Shown in pieces: positions 1-11,022 of a stretch of 64,000 nucleotides of DNA (positions within the stretch are counted from its first letter, which is position 1; each line of letters starts with the position of its first letter). The stretch is from Hordeum vulgare subsp. vulgare (taxonomy: Eukaryota; Streptophyta; Magnoliopsida; Poales; Poaceae): assembly GCF_904849725.1 (NCBI RefSeq), contig NC_058521.1:564902176-564966175 (forward strand), in the 5' to 3' direction. Both the position numbers and the translations under genes were made by a program. The notes under the pieces were generated by a model, which was not told the DNA's origin, searched no databases, and worked only from the letters and a program-made list of their open reading frames with translations.

Positions 1-1
1 A

Positions 2-260
2 ACTTTGTGGCAGCTGATGACATGTTGTGTTATTTTGCACAATATTATCATGGAGGATGAGGGTGATGGTGTAGCCCAAACCATTGATTTTGAAGCACAT
101 GTAGAACAAGATGTAATCCCCGAAAATCAAGATGCGGCTCAGCTTATGAACTTTCTACACATGCTTAAGAATCTCGGGGATCATCACGTGCACGCGAGTA
201 CTCATTGATCTAGTAGAGCATATGTGGACCCATAACGAAAATCAAAGAGGAGATGATTGA
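2..260 (+). pseudogene. PIF/Harbinger-type transposase, C-terminal remnant
   Basis: An open stretch entering from the left edge encodes a tail with LMTCCVILHNIIMEDEG, which I recognise as the end of the plant PIF/Harbinger (HARBI1-like, DDE nuclease) transposase. The frame closes at 208, but the expected C-terminal residues (DLVEHMWTHNENQ) continue in another frame at 207-260 and end at a TGA. A small indel near 190-206 therefore broke the reading frame. Only the last ~85 residues lie in the window, so the catalytic triad cannot be judged. The 3' flank (261 to ~350) looks like transposase 3'-UTR and then changes into Gypsy sequence. No terminal inverted repeat was recognised. The family call is from memory of grass transposase tails. 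Confidence 0.7.
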
Positions 261-349
261 TTGTGCACTTCAAATAAATTTTATGTAAACACTATTTATG
301 CTTGGTACCAACATTTGTAATTCACATGCGATAATGATTTGTGTGATCC

Positions 350-1897
350 ACGTGCATAATTTTGCATGGATTTGAGAGTGTGGATACTAAAGAGCCTAAG
401 CTTGGGGATGCCCTGGAAGGCATCCCCTTTTTTGTCTTTAATCCATCGGTAAATTTACTAGAGGCTATATTTTTATTCACCACATGATATGTGTTTTTCT
501 TGGAGCGTCTTGTATGATATGAGTCTTTACTATTTAGTTCGCCACAATTATCCTTGCTGCACACACCTTTTGAGAGAGAGACACGCTGAATCGTGAATTC
601 ATTACAACACTCTCCGTGCTTCACTTATATCTTTTGAGCTAGGCAATGTTGCTCTAGTACTTCACTTATATCTTTTAGAGCACGACGGTGTTTTATTTAA
701 TAGAAATTATTAAACTCTCGTACTTCACTTATATTATTTGGAGAGTTATATAAACATCATGGTAATTGGTATAGGTTATGAATTTAGTCCTAATATAATA
801 GGCATCCAAGAGGAATATAATAAAAACTTTCATATTAAGTGCATTGAATATGATGAGAAGTTTGAGTCCTTGAATATAGTTTTGAGACTTGAAGATGGTA
901 ATATGAGAGTCATGCTAGTAAGTAATTGTGAATTAGAAGAAATACTTGTGGTGAAGCTTGTGATTCCCGTAGCATGCACGTATGGTGAACCCTTATGTGA
1001 TGAGGTCGGAGCATGAGTTGTTTAATAATTGTCAACCTTTGTGTGCAAGTCGGGATCGCGCGATGGTTAACTCCTACCAATCCTTCCCCTAGGAGCATGC
1101 GTCTAATATTTGTTTTGATAACTAATAAGCTTTTGCAATAAGTATATGAGTTCTTTATGACTAATGTCGAGTTCATGGATTATACGCACTCTCACCCTTC
1201 AACCTTTGCGAGTCTCTCTAGTACCGCGCAACTTTCGCTGGTACATTAAACCCACCTTCCTCAAAACAGCCACCATATATATTTCCTCAAAACAGCCAAA
1301 ATACCTACCTATTATGGCATTTTCATAGCCATTCCGAGATATATTGCTATGCAACACCACCGTCTTGTTTTTGTGACATGCGTCATCACTTCCACATTAC
1401 TTATAGAGTCATACTTTGTTCTAGATATCGAGTTGTAATCTTTGAGTTGTAAGTAAATAAAAGTGTGATGATTTGCATTGTTAGAGCATTGTCCCGTGTG
1501 AGAGAAGGATGATGGAAGCTATGATTCCCTCACAAGTTGGGATGAGTCTCCGGACTTTACAAAAAATTAAAAGAGGCCAGCGAAGCCCATAAAAAATAAA
1601 AGAGGCCAAATAAGCCCATTCAAAAAAGGGAAAAAAAGAATATAAAAATAAAAATAAAAAATGAGAGGAAGAGAGAAGGGAGAATGCTACTATCTTTTTC
1701 CACACTTGTGCTCCAAAATAGAATCATGTTCTTCATAGAGAGTCTCCTACTTTGTCACTTTCATATAACTAGTGGGATTACATCGTTTGCACAACCACTT
1801 AGTTTTCTTTTTGAGCTTTCATACACTTATAGCTCCAGTGCATTTGTTGCATGGCAATCCCTACTCACTCACATTGATATCTATTGATGGCATCTCC
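350..1897 (+). mobile_element. Gypsy element G1, 3' non-coding internal region, left segment
   Basis: AT-rich sequence with no credible gene; its short ORFs are unsupported. It resembles the long non-coding stretch between pol and the 3' LTR of an abundant Triticeae Gypsy family whose LTR starts TGATACGTCTC. It contains repeats of CTTCACTTATATCTTTT (near 620-680). It is cut at 1897 by Copia element A1 and resumes at 10540, where the text reads on naturally. The left limit is uncertain because the junction with the transposase remnant was judged by eye. Confidence 0.6.
397..433 (+). other. PPT-like motif followed by hairpin and T-run
   Basis: The 14-mer TAAGCTTGGGGATG (397-410) is identical to the polypurine-tract motif at 11008-11021 just before the G1 3' LTR. 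Here it overlaps a perfect 9-bp inverted repeat: GGGGATGCC at 404-412, a 6-base loop, GGCATCCCC at 419-427. Six T residues follow directly. The structure is seen in the sequence; any role (second plus-strand priming site, or transcript 3' end) is inference. Confidence 0.55.
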
Positions 1898-3696
1898 TGT
1901 TGGGGAACGTTGCATGGGAACAAAAAAATTCCTACGCACAAGAAGACCTATCATGGTGATGTCCATCTACGAGAGGAGATTAGATCCACATACCCTTGTA
2001 GATCGCTAAGCACGGAGCGTTAAGAAATAGGTTGATGCAGTGGTACAACTTCATGATTCAAATCACCGTTGTCCCACGATCCGTTCCGATCTAGCGCCGA
2101 ACGGACGACACCTCCGCGTTCAGCACACGTACAGCTCGATGACGATCTCGGCCTTCTTGATCCAGCAAGAGAGATAGAGAAGTAGATGAGTTCTCCGGCA
2201 GCGTGACTGCGCGCCGGTGGTGGTGATGATCTACTCTTGCAGGGCTCCGCCCGAGATCCGCAGAAATCCGATCTAGAGGAAGAACTACGTGGTATAGGTT
2301 TGAGTTGCACGTGGCAAAGTTGTGTCTCAAAAGCCCTAAAACCACCAATATATATAGGAGGAGGGGAGGGGCTAGCATTGGGGATCAAGGGAACCCCAAG
2401 GGCGCCGGCCAAGGAGGAGGAGGTGGACTCCCACCCCAATTCGGTTTGGGGGAAGGAGTCCACTCCTTCCCTCCCACCTCCCTCTTGCCTTGTTTTTCTT
2501 TTTTCCTTTGGATTTTTCTTCTTGTGGCGCCATAGCCTACTTGGGCTGGACTCACCAGCCCACTAAGGGCTGGTGCGCCACCCTAGTGCTACTGGGATCA
2601 CTCCCGGGTGGGTGGGCCCCTCCCGGTGAATATCCGGAACCCATTCGTCACTCCCGGTACACTCCGGCAATGCCCGAAAACTTTCCCGTGACCAAATGAA
2701 ACCATCCTATATATCAATCTTCGTTTCCAGAACATTCCAGAAACCCTCGTGACGTCCGTGATCTCATCCCGGACTCCGAACAACCTTCGGTCACCAACAC
2801 ATATAACTCAACTATACTAAAACATCATCGAACCTTAAGTGTGTAGACCCTCCGGGTTCGACAACTATGCAGACATGACCCGAGGCACTCCTCGGTCAAT
2901 ATCCAATAGCGGGACCTGGATGTCCATGTTGGATCCTACATATTCTATGAAGATCTTATCGGTTGAACCTCTGTGCCAAGGATTCATGTAATCCCGTATA
3001 CAATTCCCTTTGTCCTTCGGTATGTTACTTGCCCGAGATTTGATCGTCGGTATCCCTATACCTATTTCAATCTCGTTACCGGCAAGTCTCTTTACTCGTT
3101 CCATAATACAAGATCCCGTGACTAACACTTGAGTCACATTGCTTGCAATGCTTGTATGTGATGTTGAATTACCGAGTGGTCCCCGAGATACCTCTCCGTC
3201 ACACGGAGTGACAAATCCCAGTCTTGATCCATGCTAACTCAACGGACACCTTCGGAGATACCTATAGAGCACCTTTATAGTCACCCAGTAACGTTGTGAC
3301 GTTTGATACACACAAGGTATTCCTCCGGTGTCAGTGAGTTACATGATCTCATGGTCGTAGGAATGAATACTTGACACGCAGAAAACAATAGCAACAAAAT
3401 GACACGATCACATGCTACGTTTATAATTTGGGTCTTGTCCATCACATGATTCTCCCAATGATGTGATCCCGTTATCAAGTGACAACACTTGCCTCTGGCG
3501 AGGAAACCTTGACTATCTTCGATCAACGAACTAGTCAACTAGAGGCTCACTAGGGACAGTGTGTTGTCTATGTATCCCGCACATGTATTTGAGTTTCCAA
3601 TCAATACAATTCTAGCATGGATAATAAACTATTATTATGAACAAGGAAATATAATAATAACTAATTTATTATTGCCTCTAGGGCATATTTCCAACA
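1898..3696 (-). repeat. 3' LTR of Copia A1
   Basis: 1799-bp LTR. On the plus strand it reads TGTTGGGGAACG ... ATTTCCAACA, the reverse complement of the Angela/BARE form TGTTGGAAAT...CCCCAACA. A TATA-like stretch (CTATATATAT on the minus strand, near 2345-2358) precedes the segment that resembles the LTR transcript start region. ORFs here, such as those at 2020-2463, are by-products of GC-rich LTR sequence. Confidence 0.9.
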
Positions 3697-3710
3697 GTCT
3701 CCCACTTGCA
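3697..3710 (-). other. Polypurine tract of Copia A1
   Basis: On the minus strand the sequence reads TGCAAGTGGGAGAC immediately before the LTR TG. It is the purine-rich plus-strand primer site and matches A2 at 46471-46479. Confidence 0.8.
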
Positions 3711-3759
3711 CTAGAGTCAATAATCTAGTTCACATCACTGTGTGATTGCAATGAATCTA

Positions 3760-6700
3760 ACACCCATACAGTTCTGGGGTTCGATCATGTCTTGCTTGTG
3801 AGAGAGGTTTTAGTCAACGGTTCTGAACCTTTCAGATCCATGTGTGCTTTACAAATCTATATGTCATCTTATAGATGTTGCTACTATGTGTACTTGGAAA
3901 TATTCCAAATATCTACTCTACTATACGAATCCGTTTTACTACTCAGAGTTTTTCGGATTAGTGTCAAAGCTTGCATTGACGTAACCCTTTTCGACGAACT
4001 CTTTAATCACCTCCATAATCGAGAAAAATTCCTTAGTCCATTAGTTACTAAGGATAACTTTGACCGATCTTTAGTGATCCAATTCTGGATCACTCTTTGT
4101 ACCTCTTGACAGACTTATGGCAAGGCACACATCAGGTGAGGTACACAGCATGACATACTTTAGAGTCTACGGCTAAGGCATAGGGGGCGACCTTCGTCCT
4201 TTCTCTTTCTCCTGTCGTGGTCGGGCTTTGAGTCTTACTCAAATTCACACCTTACAACACAGCCAAGAACTCCTTCTTTGCTGATCTATTTTGAACTCCT
4301 TCAAAAATCCTGACAAGGCATGCATTTCATTGAAAGTTCTATTTAGCGTTTTGATCCATCTCTATAGATCTTGATACTCAATGTTCAAGTATCTCCATCC
4401 AGGTCTTCCTTTGAAAAACTCCTTTCAAACAACCCTTTATGCTTGACAGAAATTCTACATTACTTTCGATCAACAATATGTCAACCACATATACTTATGA
4501 GAAATTCTATAGTGCTCCCACTCACTTCTTTGGAAATACAAGTTTCTCATAAACCTTGTACAAACCCAAAAAACTTAGATAATCTCATCAAAGCGTATAT
4601 TCCAACTCCGAGATGCTTGCACCAGTCCATAGAAGGATCGCTGGAGCTTGCATACTCGTTAGCATCCTTAGGATCGACAAAACCTTCTGGTTGTGTCACA
4701 TACAAACTTTCCTCAAGGAAACCGTCAGGGAAACAATGTTTTGACATCCTATGTGCAATATTTCATAAATAATGCAACAACTGCCAACATAATTCCAACA
4801 GACTTTTAGGATCGCTACGAGTGAGAAAGTCTCATCATAGTTAACTCTTTGAACTTGTGGGAAACATCTTTGCGACAAATCGAGCTTTTCTTGACGGTGA
4901 CTTTTCACCATCATTGTCTGTCTTCCTTTTAAAGATTCATCTTTACTTAATAGTCTTACGACCATCAAGTAGTTCTTCCAAAGTCTAGACTTTATTTTCA
5001 TACATGGATCCTCTCTCGGATTTCATGGCCTCCAGCCATTTGCCGGAATCCGGGCTCACCATCGCTTCTCCATAGCTCGTAGGTTTATTGATGTTCAACA
5101 ACATGACCTCCAAGACAGGGTTACCATACCACTCTGTAGTAGTACGCGACCTTGTCGACCTACGAGTTTTGTAGTAACTTGATCCGAAGCTCAATGATCA
5201 CCATCATTAGTTTCTAGTTCAATTGGTGTAGGCGCCACATGAACAACTTCATGTGTCCTCCTACACACTGGTTGAAGTGATGGTTCAATAACCTTATCAA
5301 GTTCCACCACCCTCCCACTCAATTCTTTCGAGAGAAACCTTTCCTCGAGAAAGGACCCGTTTCTAGAAACAAACACTTTGCTTCCGGATCTAAGATAGGA
5401 GATGTATCCAACTGTTTTGGATATCCTATGAAGATGCATTTATCCGCTTTGGGTTCGGGCTTATAAGACTGAAACTTTTTCACATAAGCGTTGCAACCCC
5501 AAACTTTCAAGAAACGATAGCTCAGGTTTCTCCAAACCATAGTTCATACTGTGTCATCTCAACGGAAATACACGGTGCCCTATTTAAAGTGCATGCGGTT
5601 GTCTCTAATGCATAACCCATAAATGATAGTGGTAATTCGATAATAGACATCATAGTATGCACCATATCAAATAGGACGCGGTTATGACGTTCAGACACAC
5701 CATCACACTATGGTGTTCTAGGTGGCATAAATTGCAAAACAATTTCCACATTGTCTTAACTGTGTACCGAGACTCGCAACTCAGATATTCATCTCTATGA
5801 TCATATCGTAGACAGTTTATCCTCACGTCACGACGATCTTCACTCTGAAATAGCATTGAACTTTTCAATATTTCAGACTTTGTGATTCATCAATTAAATA
5901 CTCATGTATCTTACTCAATTCCTCAGTGAAGTAAGAACATAATGATATCCACTGCGTGCCTCAGCACTCATTGGACTGCACACATAAAAAATGTATTGCT
6001 TCCAACAAGTTACTTTCTTGTTCCATGTGGTATGATTTTGCATGTTTCAAGTGATTCAAAATGAAGTGAATCCAAACGATCCATCCGCATGGAGTTTCTT
6101 CATGCATTTATACCAACAGATGTGGTTTGCATGTCTCAAACGTTTCAAAAATGAGTGAGTACAAATATCCATCAACATGGAGCTTCTCCATGCATTTTAC
6201 ACCAACACGACTCAAGTGGCAGTGCCACAAGTAAGTGGTACTATCATTATTACTTTGTATCTTTTGGCACCAATATTATGAACATGTGTAACACTACGAT
6301 TGAGATTCAATAAACCATTGAAGGTAATTATTGAAGCAAATAGAATAACTATTATTCTCTTTAAATGAATAATCGTATTGCGATAAACATGATCCAATCA
6401 TGTTCATGCTCAACGCATACACCAAATAACAATTATTTAGGTTTAACACCAATCCCGATGGTAGAGGGAGCGTGCGATGTTTTGATCACATCAACCTTGG
6501 AAACACTTCCAACACGTATCGTCACCTCGCCTTTAGCTAGTCTCCATTTATTCCGTAGCTTTTATTTGGAGTTACTAATCACTTAGCAACCGAACCGGTA
6601 TCTAATACCGTTGTGCTACTAGGAGTACTAGTAAAGTACACATCAATATCATGTATATCAAATATACTTTTGTCGACTTTTCCAGCCTTCTTATCTACCA

Positions 6701-7445
6701 AGTATCTAGGGTAGCTCCGCCTCAGTGACCATTCCCGTCATAACAGAAGCACTTAGTCTCGGGTTTGGGTTCAATCTCAGGTTTCTTCATTAGAGCAGCA
6801 ACTGATTTGACGTTTCATGAAGTATTTATTCTAGCCTTTCCCTCCTTGAAACTAGTGGTTTTACTAACACACAACAAATGATGCTCCTTCTTGATTTCTA
6901 CTTTCGCAGTGTCAAACATTGAAATCGCTCAAGGATCATCATATCTATCCTTGATATGTTATAGTTCATCACGAAGCTCTAGCAACTTAGTGGCAGTGAC
7001 TTTGGAGAACCATCACTATCTCATCTGGAAGATTAACTCCCACTTGATTCAAGCGATTGTTGTATTCAGACAATCTGAGCACATGCTCAATGATTAAGCT
7101 TTTCTCCTTTACTTTGTAGACAAAGAATCTTGTCGGAGGTCTCATACCTCTCAACAAGGGCACGAGTATGAAATATCAATTTCATCTCTTAGAACATCTC
7201 TTATGTTCCGTGACGTTTCAAAACATCTTCGACGCCTCGCTTCTAAGCCATTAAGTATTATGCATTGAACTATCACGTAGTCATAAAAATGTGTATGTCA
7301 GATGTTCGCAACATCCACAGACGACACTTGAGGTGCAGCACACCGAGTGGTGCATTAAGGACATAAGCCTTCTGTGCAACAATGAAGACAATCTCAGTTT
7401 TACGGACGCAGTCCGCAAAGTTGCTACTATAATCTTTCAACTAAA
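3760..7445 (-). pseudogene. Copia gag-pol relic of A1
   Basis: The minus strand gives broken matches to Copia polyprotein in order: gag near 7445-6770, a degraded zinc-knuckle region near 6765-6725, integrase between ~6210 and 5319, RT between ~5190 and 4400, and the RNase H end near 3880-3760. Readable pieces include QPEGFVDPKDAN (RT, 4547-4747) and FLKVWGCNAYVKKFQ (integrase C-terminus, 5319-5540). The RT active site reads YVVD instead of YVDD (4480-4491). The middle of RNase H is deleted near 3880, and an 89-bp stretch is duplicated near 6112-6210. Stops and frameshifts occur every 100-250 bases. All three special lesions recur in A3. Confidence 0.85.
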
Positions 7446-8707
7446 TTTTCTCTAGTAACATATAAAAAACAGTAGAGCTATAGCGCAAGCTACATCATAA
7501 TTTGCAAAGCCTTTTGACTATGTTCATGATAATTAGTTCAATTAGTCATATTACTTAAGAACTCCCACTCAAAAATACATCCCTCTAGTCATTTGAGTGG
7601 CGCATGATCCAAATCCACTAACTCAAGTCCGATCATCACGTGAGTTGAGTATAGTTTCAGTGGTAAACAACTCTATGCTAATCATATAAACTATATGATT
7701 CATGCTCGCACTTTCGGTCACTTGTGTTCCGAGGCCATGTCTGCACATGCTAGGCTCGTCAAGTTTAACCCAAGTGTTCCGTTGTGGAACTGTTTTGCAC
7801 CCGTTGTATGTGAACGTTCAGTCTATCACACTCGATCATCATGTGGTGCCTCGAAACGACGAACTATCGCAACGGTGCACAGTGGGGGAGAACACAATTT
7901 TATCTTGAAATTTTAGTGAGGGATGACCTTATAATGCTACTGTCGTTCTAAGCAAGATAAGGTGCATAAAAGGATTAACATCACATGCAATTCATAAGTG
8001 ACATGATATGGCCATGATCTTGTGCTTCTTGATCTCCATCACCAAAGCACCGACATGATCTTCATCGTCACCAGTGCTACACCATGATCTCCATCATCGT
8101 GCCGCCATCTAGGTTGTCATGCTATATATGCTATCACTACTAAAGCTACAACCTACCAATAAAGTAAACGCATCTCCAAGCACAAACGTTAGTTTAAAGA
8201 CAACCCTATGGCTCCTGCCGGTTGCCGTAGCATCGACGTGCAAGTCGATATTAACTATTACAACATGATCATCTCATACATCCAATAAATCACATCATGT
8301 GTTTGGCCATATCACATCACAAGCATACCGTGCAAAAAACAAGTTAGACGTCCTCTAATTTGTTGTTGCACGTTTTACGTGGCTGCTATGGGTATCTAGT
8401 ATGATCGCATCTTACTTACGCAAAACCACGACGTAGATGTGCAAATTGCTATTTAACCTCTCTCCAAGGACCGCCTCGGTCAAATCCAATTCAACTAGAG
8501 TTGAAGAAACATGCACCCGCCAGTCATCTTTATGCAACGAGTTGCATGTTAGTCGATGAAACGATCCAACAATAATGTTGGTCCGGGCCGCTTCAATCCA
8601 ACAATACCGTCGAATCGAGAAAAGAGTAAGGAGGACAGCAAATCGAACATCAACACCCACAAAAACTTTTTGTCTTCTACTCGAGATTACATCTACGCAT
8701 GAACCTA
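7446..8707 (-). other. Untranslated leader of Copia A1
   Basis: About 1.26 kb between primer binding site and gag on the minus strand, without a credible ORF. Its length matches the leader in A2 (41205-42446). BARE-type elements are known to have a long leader. Confidence 0.7.
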
Positions 8708-8720
8708 GCTCATGATGCCA
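8708..8720 (-). other. Primer binding site of Copia A1
   Basis: The minus strand reads TGGCATCATGAGC one base after the 5' LTR. This is a variant of TGGTATCAGAGC, the complement of the initiator tRNA-Met 3' end. Confidence 0.7.
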
Positions 8721-8721
8721 C

Positions 8722-10534
8722 TGTTGGGGAACGTTGCATGGGAAACAAAAAATTTCCTACGCACACGAAGACCTATCATGGTGATGTCCATCTACGAGAG
8801 GAGATTAGATCCACATACCCTTGTAGATCGCTAAGCGAGAAGCATTAAGAAACATGGTTGATGTAGTGGTACAACTTTGTGATTCAAATCAACGTCGTCC
8901 CACGATTCGTCCCACGATCCGTTCCGATCTAGCGCTGAACGGACGGCACGTGCGCGTTCAGCACACGTACAGCTCGATGATGATCTCGACCTTCTTAATC
9001 CAGCAAGAGAGACGGAGAAGTAGATGAGTTCTCTGGCAGTGTGACGGCACGCCGGTGGTCGTGATGATCTACTCCTGCAGGGCTCCGCCCGAGATCCGTA
9101 GAAATTCGATGTAGAGGAAGAACTACATGGTATAGGTTTGAGTTGCACCTAGCAAAGTTGTGTCTCAAAAGCCCTTAAACCACCAATATATATAGGAGGA
9201 GGGGAGGGGCTAGCCTTGGGGCTCAAGGGAACCCCAAGGGCGCTGGCCAAGGAGGAGGAGGTGGACTCCCACCCTAATTCGGTTTGGGGGAAGGAGTCCA
9301 CTCCTTCCTTCCCACCTCCCTCTTTCCTTGTTTTTCTTTTTTCCTTTGGATTTTTCTTCTTGTGGCGCCATAGACTACTTGGGCTGGCCTCACCAGCCCA
9401 CTAAGGGCTGGTGCACCACCCTAGTTCTACTGGGCTCACTCCCGGGTGGGTGGGCCCCTCCCGGTGAATATCCGGAACCCATTCATCACTCCCGGTACAC
9501 TGCCGACAATGCCCGAAAAATTTCCGGTGACCAAATGAAACCATCCTATATATCAATCTTCGTTTCCGTACCATTCCGGAAACCTTCATGATGTTCGTGA
9601 TCTCATCCGAGACTCCGAACAACCTTCGGTCACCAACACATATAACTCAACTATACTAAAACATCATTGGACCTTAAGTGTGCAGACCGTGCAGGTTCAA
9701 GAACTATGCAGACATGACCCGAGCCACTCCTCGGTCAATATCCAATAGCGGGACCTGGATGTCCATATTGGATTCTACATATTCTATGAAGATCTTATCG
9801 GTTGAACCTTTGTGCCAAGGATTCATATAATCCCGTATATCATTCCCTTTGTCCTTCGGTATGTTACTTGCCCGAGATTTGATCGTCGGTATCCACATAC
9901 CTATTTCAATCTCGTTACCAGCAAGTCTCTTTACTCATTCCGTAATACAAGATCCCGTGACTAACACTTGAGTCACATTGCTTGCAAGGCTTGCATGTGA
10001 TGTTGTATTACCGAGTGGGCCCCGAGATACCTCTCCGTCACACGGAGTGACAAATCCCAGTCTTGATCCATGCTAACTCAACGTACACCTTCGGAGATAC
10101 CTGTACAACACCTTTATAGTCACCCAGTAACGTTGTGACATTTTTTACACACAAGGTATTCCTCCGGTGTCAGTGAGTTACATGATCTCTTGGTCATAGG
10201 AATGTATACTTGTCATGCAGAAAACAACAGCAACAAAATGACACGATCACATGCTACGTTTATAATTTGGGTCTTGTCCATCACATGATTCTCCCAATGA
10301 TGTGATACCGTTATCAAGTGACAACAGTTGCCTATGGCTAGGAAACCTTGACCATCTTCGATCAACGAACTAGTCAACTAGAGGCTCACTAGGGACAGTG
10401 TGTTGCCTATGTATCCACACATGTATTTGAGTTTCCAATCAATACAATTCTAGCATGGATAATAAACGATTATTATGAACAACTAAATATAATAATAACT
10501 AATTTATTATTGCCTCTAGGGCATATTTCCAACA
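8722..10534 (-). repeat. 5' LTR of Copia A1
   Basis: 1813-bp LTR, visibly homologous along its whole length to 1898-3696, with substitutions and small indels scattered throughout. It ends at AACA (10534), directly followed by the TTTCC copy of the target site. Confidence 0.9.
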
Positions 10535-10539
10535 TTTCC

Positions 10540-11022
10540 ATAGCCCGTTGATATACCTAGTTGTTGTGAGACTATCTTCTTCCTTTCTTTTTGCAACCTC
10601 CACCACATTCCATTCCATCTATAGTGCTATGTCCATGGCTCATGCTCATGTATTGCGTGAGAGTTGAAAAGATTTGAGAACATAAAAAGTGTGAAACAAT
10701 TGCTTGATTTTCATCGGGGTTGTGCATGATTTAGATACGTTGTGTGGTGAAGATGGAGCATAGCCATACCATATGATTTGTAGGGATAACTTTCAAAGAC
10801 CATGTTATTTTGAAAGGAAGCAATTGCCTTATTAGTATGGTTGAAATATTATTGTTTTTGTGTCAATATTAGACTTTTGTTTTGAGTCTTATGGATCTGA
10901 ATATTCATGCCACAACAGAGAATATTACATGGATAAATATGTTAGATAGCATTCCACATCAAAAATTCTGTTGTTATCGTTTACCTACTCGAGGACGAGC
11001 ACGAATTAAGCTTGGGGATGGT
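10540..11022 (+). mobile_element. Gypsy element G1, internal region, right segment, with polypurine tract
   Basis: Continuation of G1 after Copia A1. It has no credible gene (the ORF at 10882-11130 runs into the LTR). It ends with the purine-rich motif TAAGCTTGGGGATG (11008-11021) directly before the LTR start TGATACGTCTC, as expected for a polypurine tract. Confidence 0.75.

Larger units (their letters stand above)
1898..10534 (-). mobile_element. Copia element A1 (Angela/BARE superfamily), complete but decayed
   Basis: Two same-orientation LTRs (1898-3696 and 8722-10534) flank a 5.0-kb internal region read on the minus strand. On that strand the order is 5' LTR, PBS, leader, gag-protease-integrase-RT-RNase H relics, polypurine tract, 3' LTR. 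The target duplication is TCTCC (1893-1897) against TTTCC (10535-10539), one mismatch. The insertion splits G1. Coding relics are full of stops and frameshifts, so this copy cannot encode its proteins. It shares several specific lesions with A3. Confidence 0.9.

Noticed and set aside
738..1016. 92-codon plus-strand ORF
   Set aside because: Lies in the G1 non-coding internal region, matches no family I recognise, and the surrounding sequence is typical repeated Gypsy DNA.
2020..2463. 147-codon minus-strand ORF and overlapping plus-strand ORFs
   Set aside because: Inside the GC-rich end of a Copia LTR; the same shadows appear in every LTR copy.
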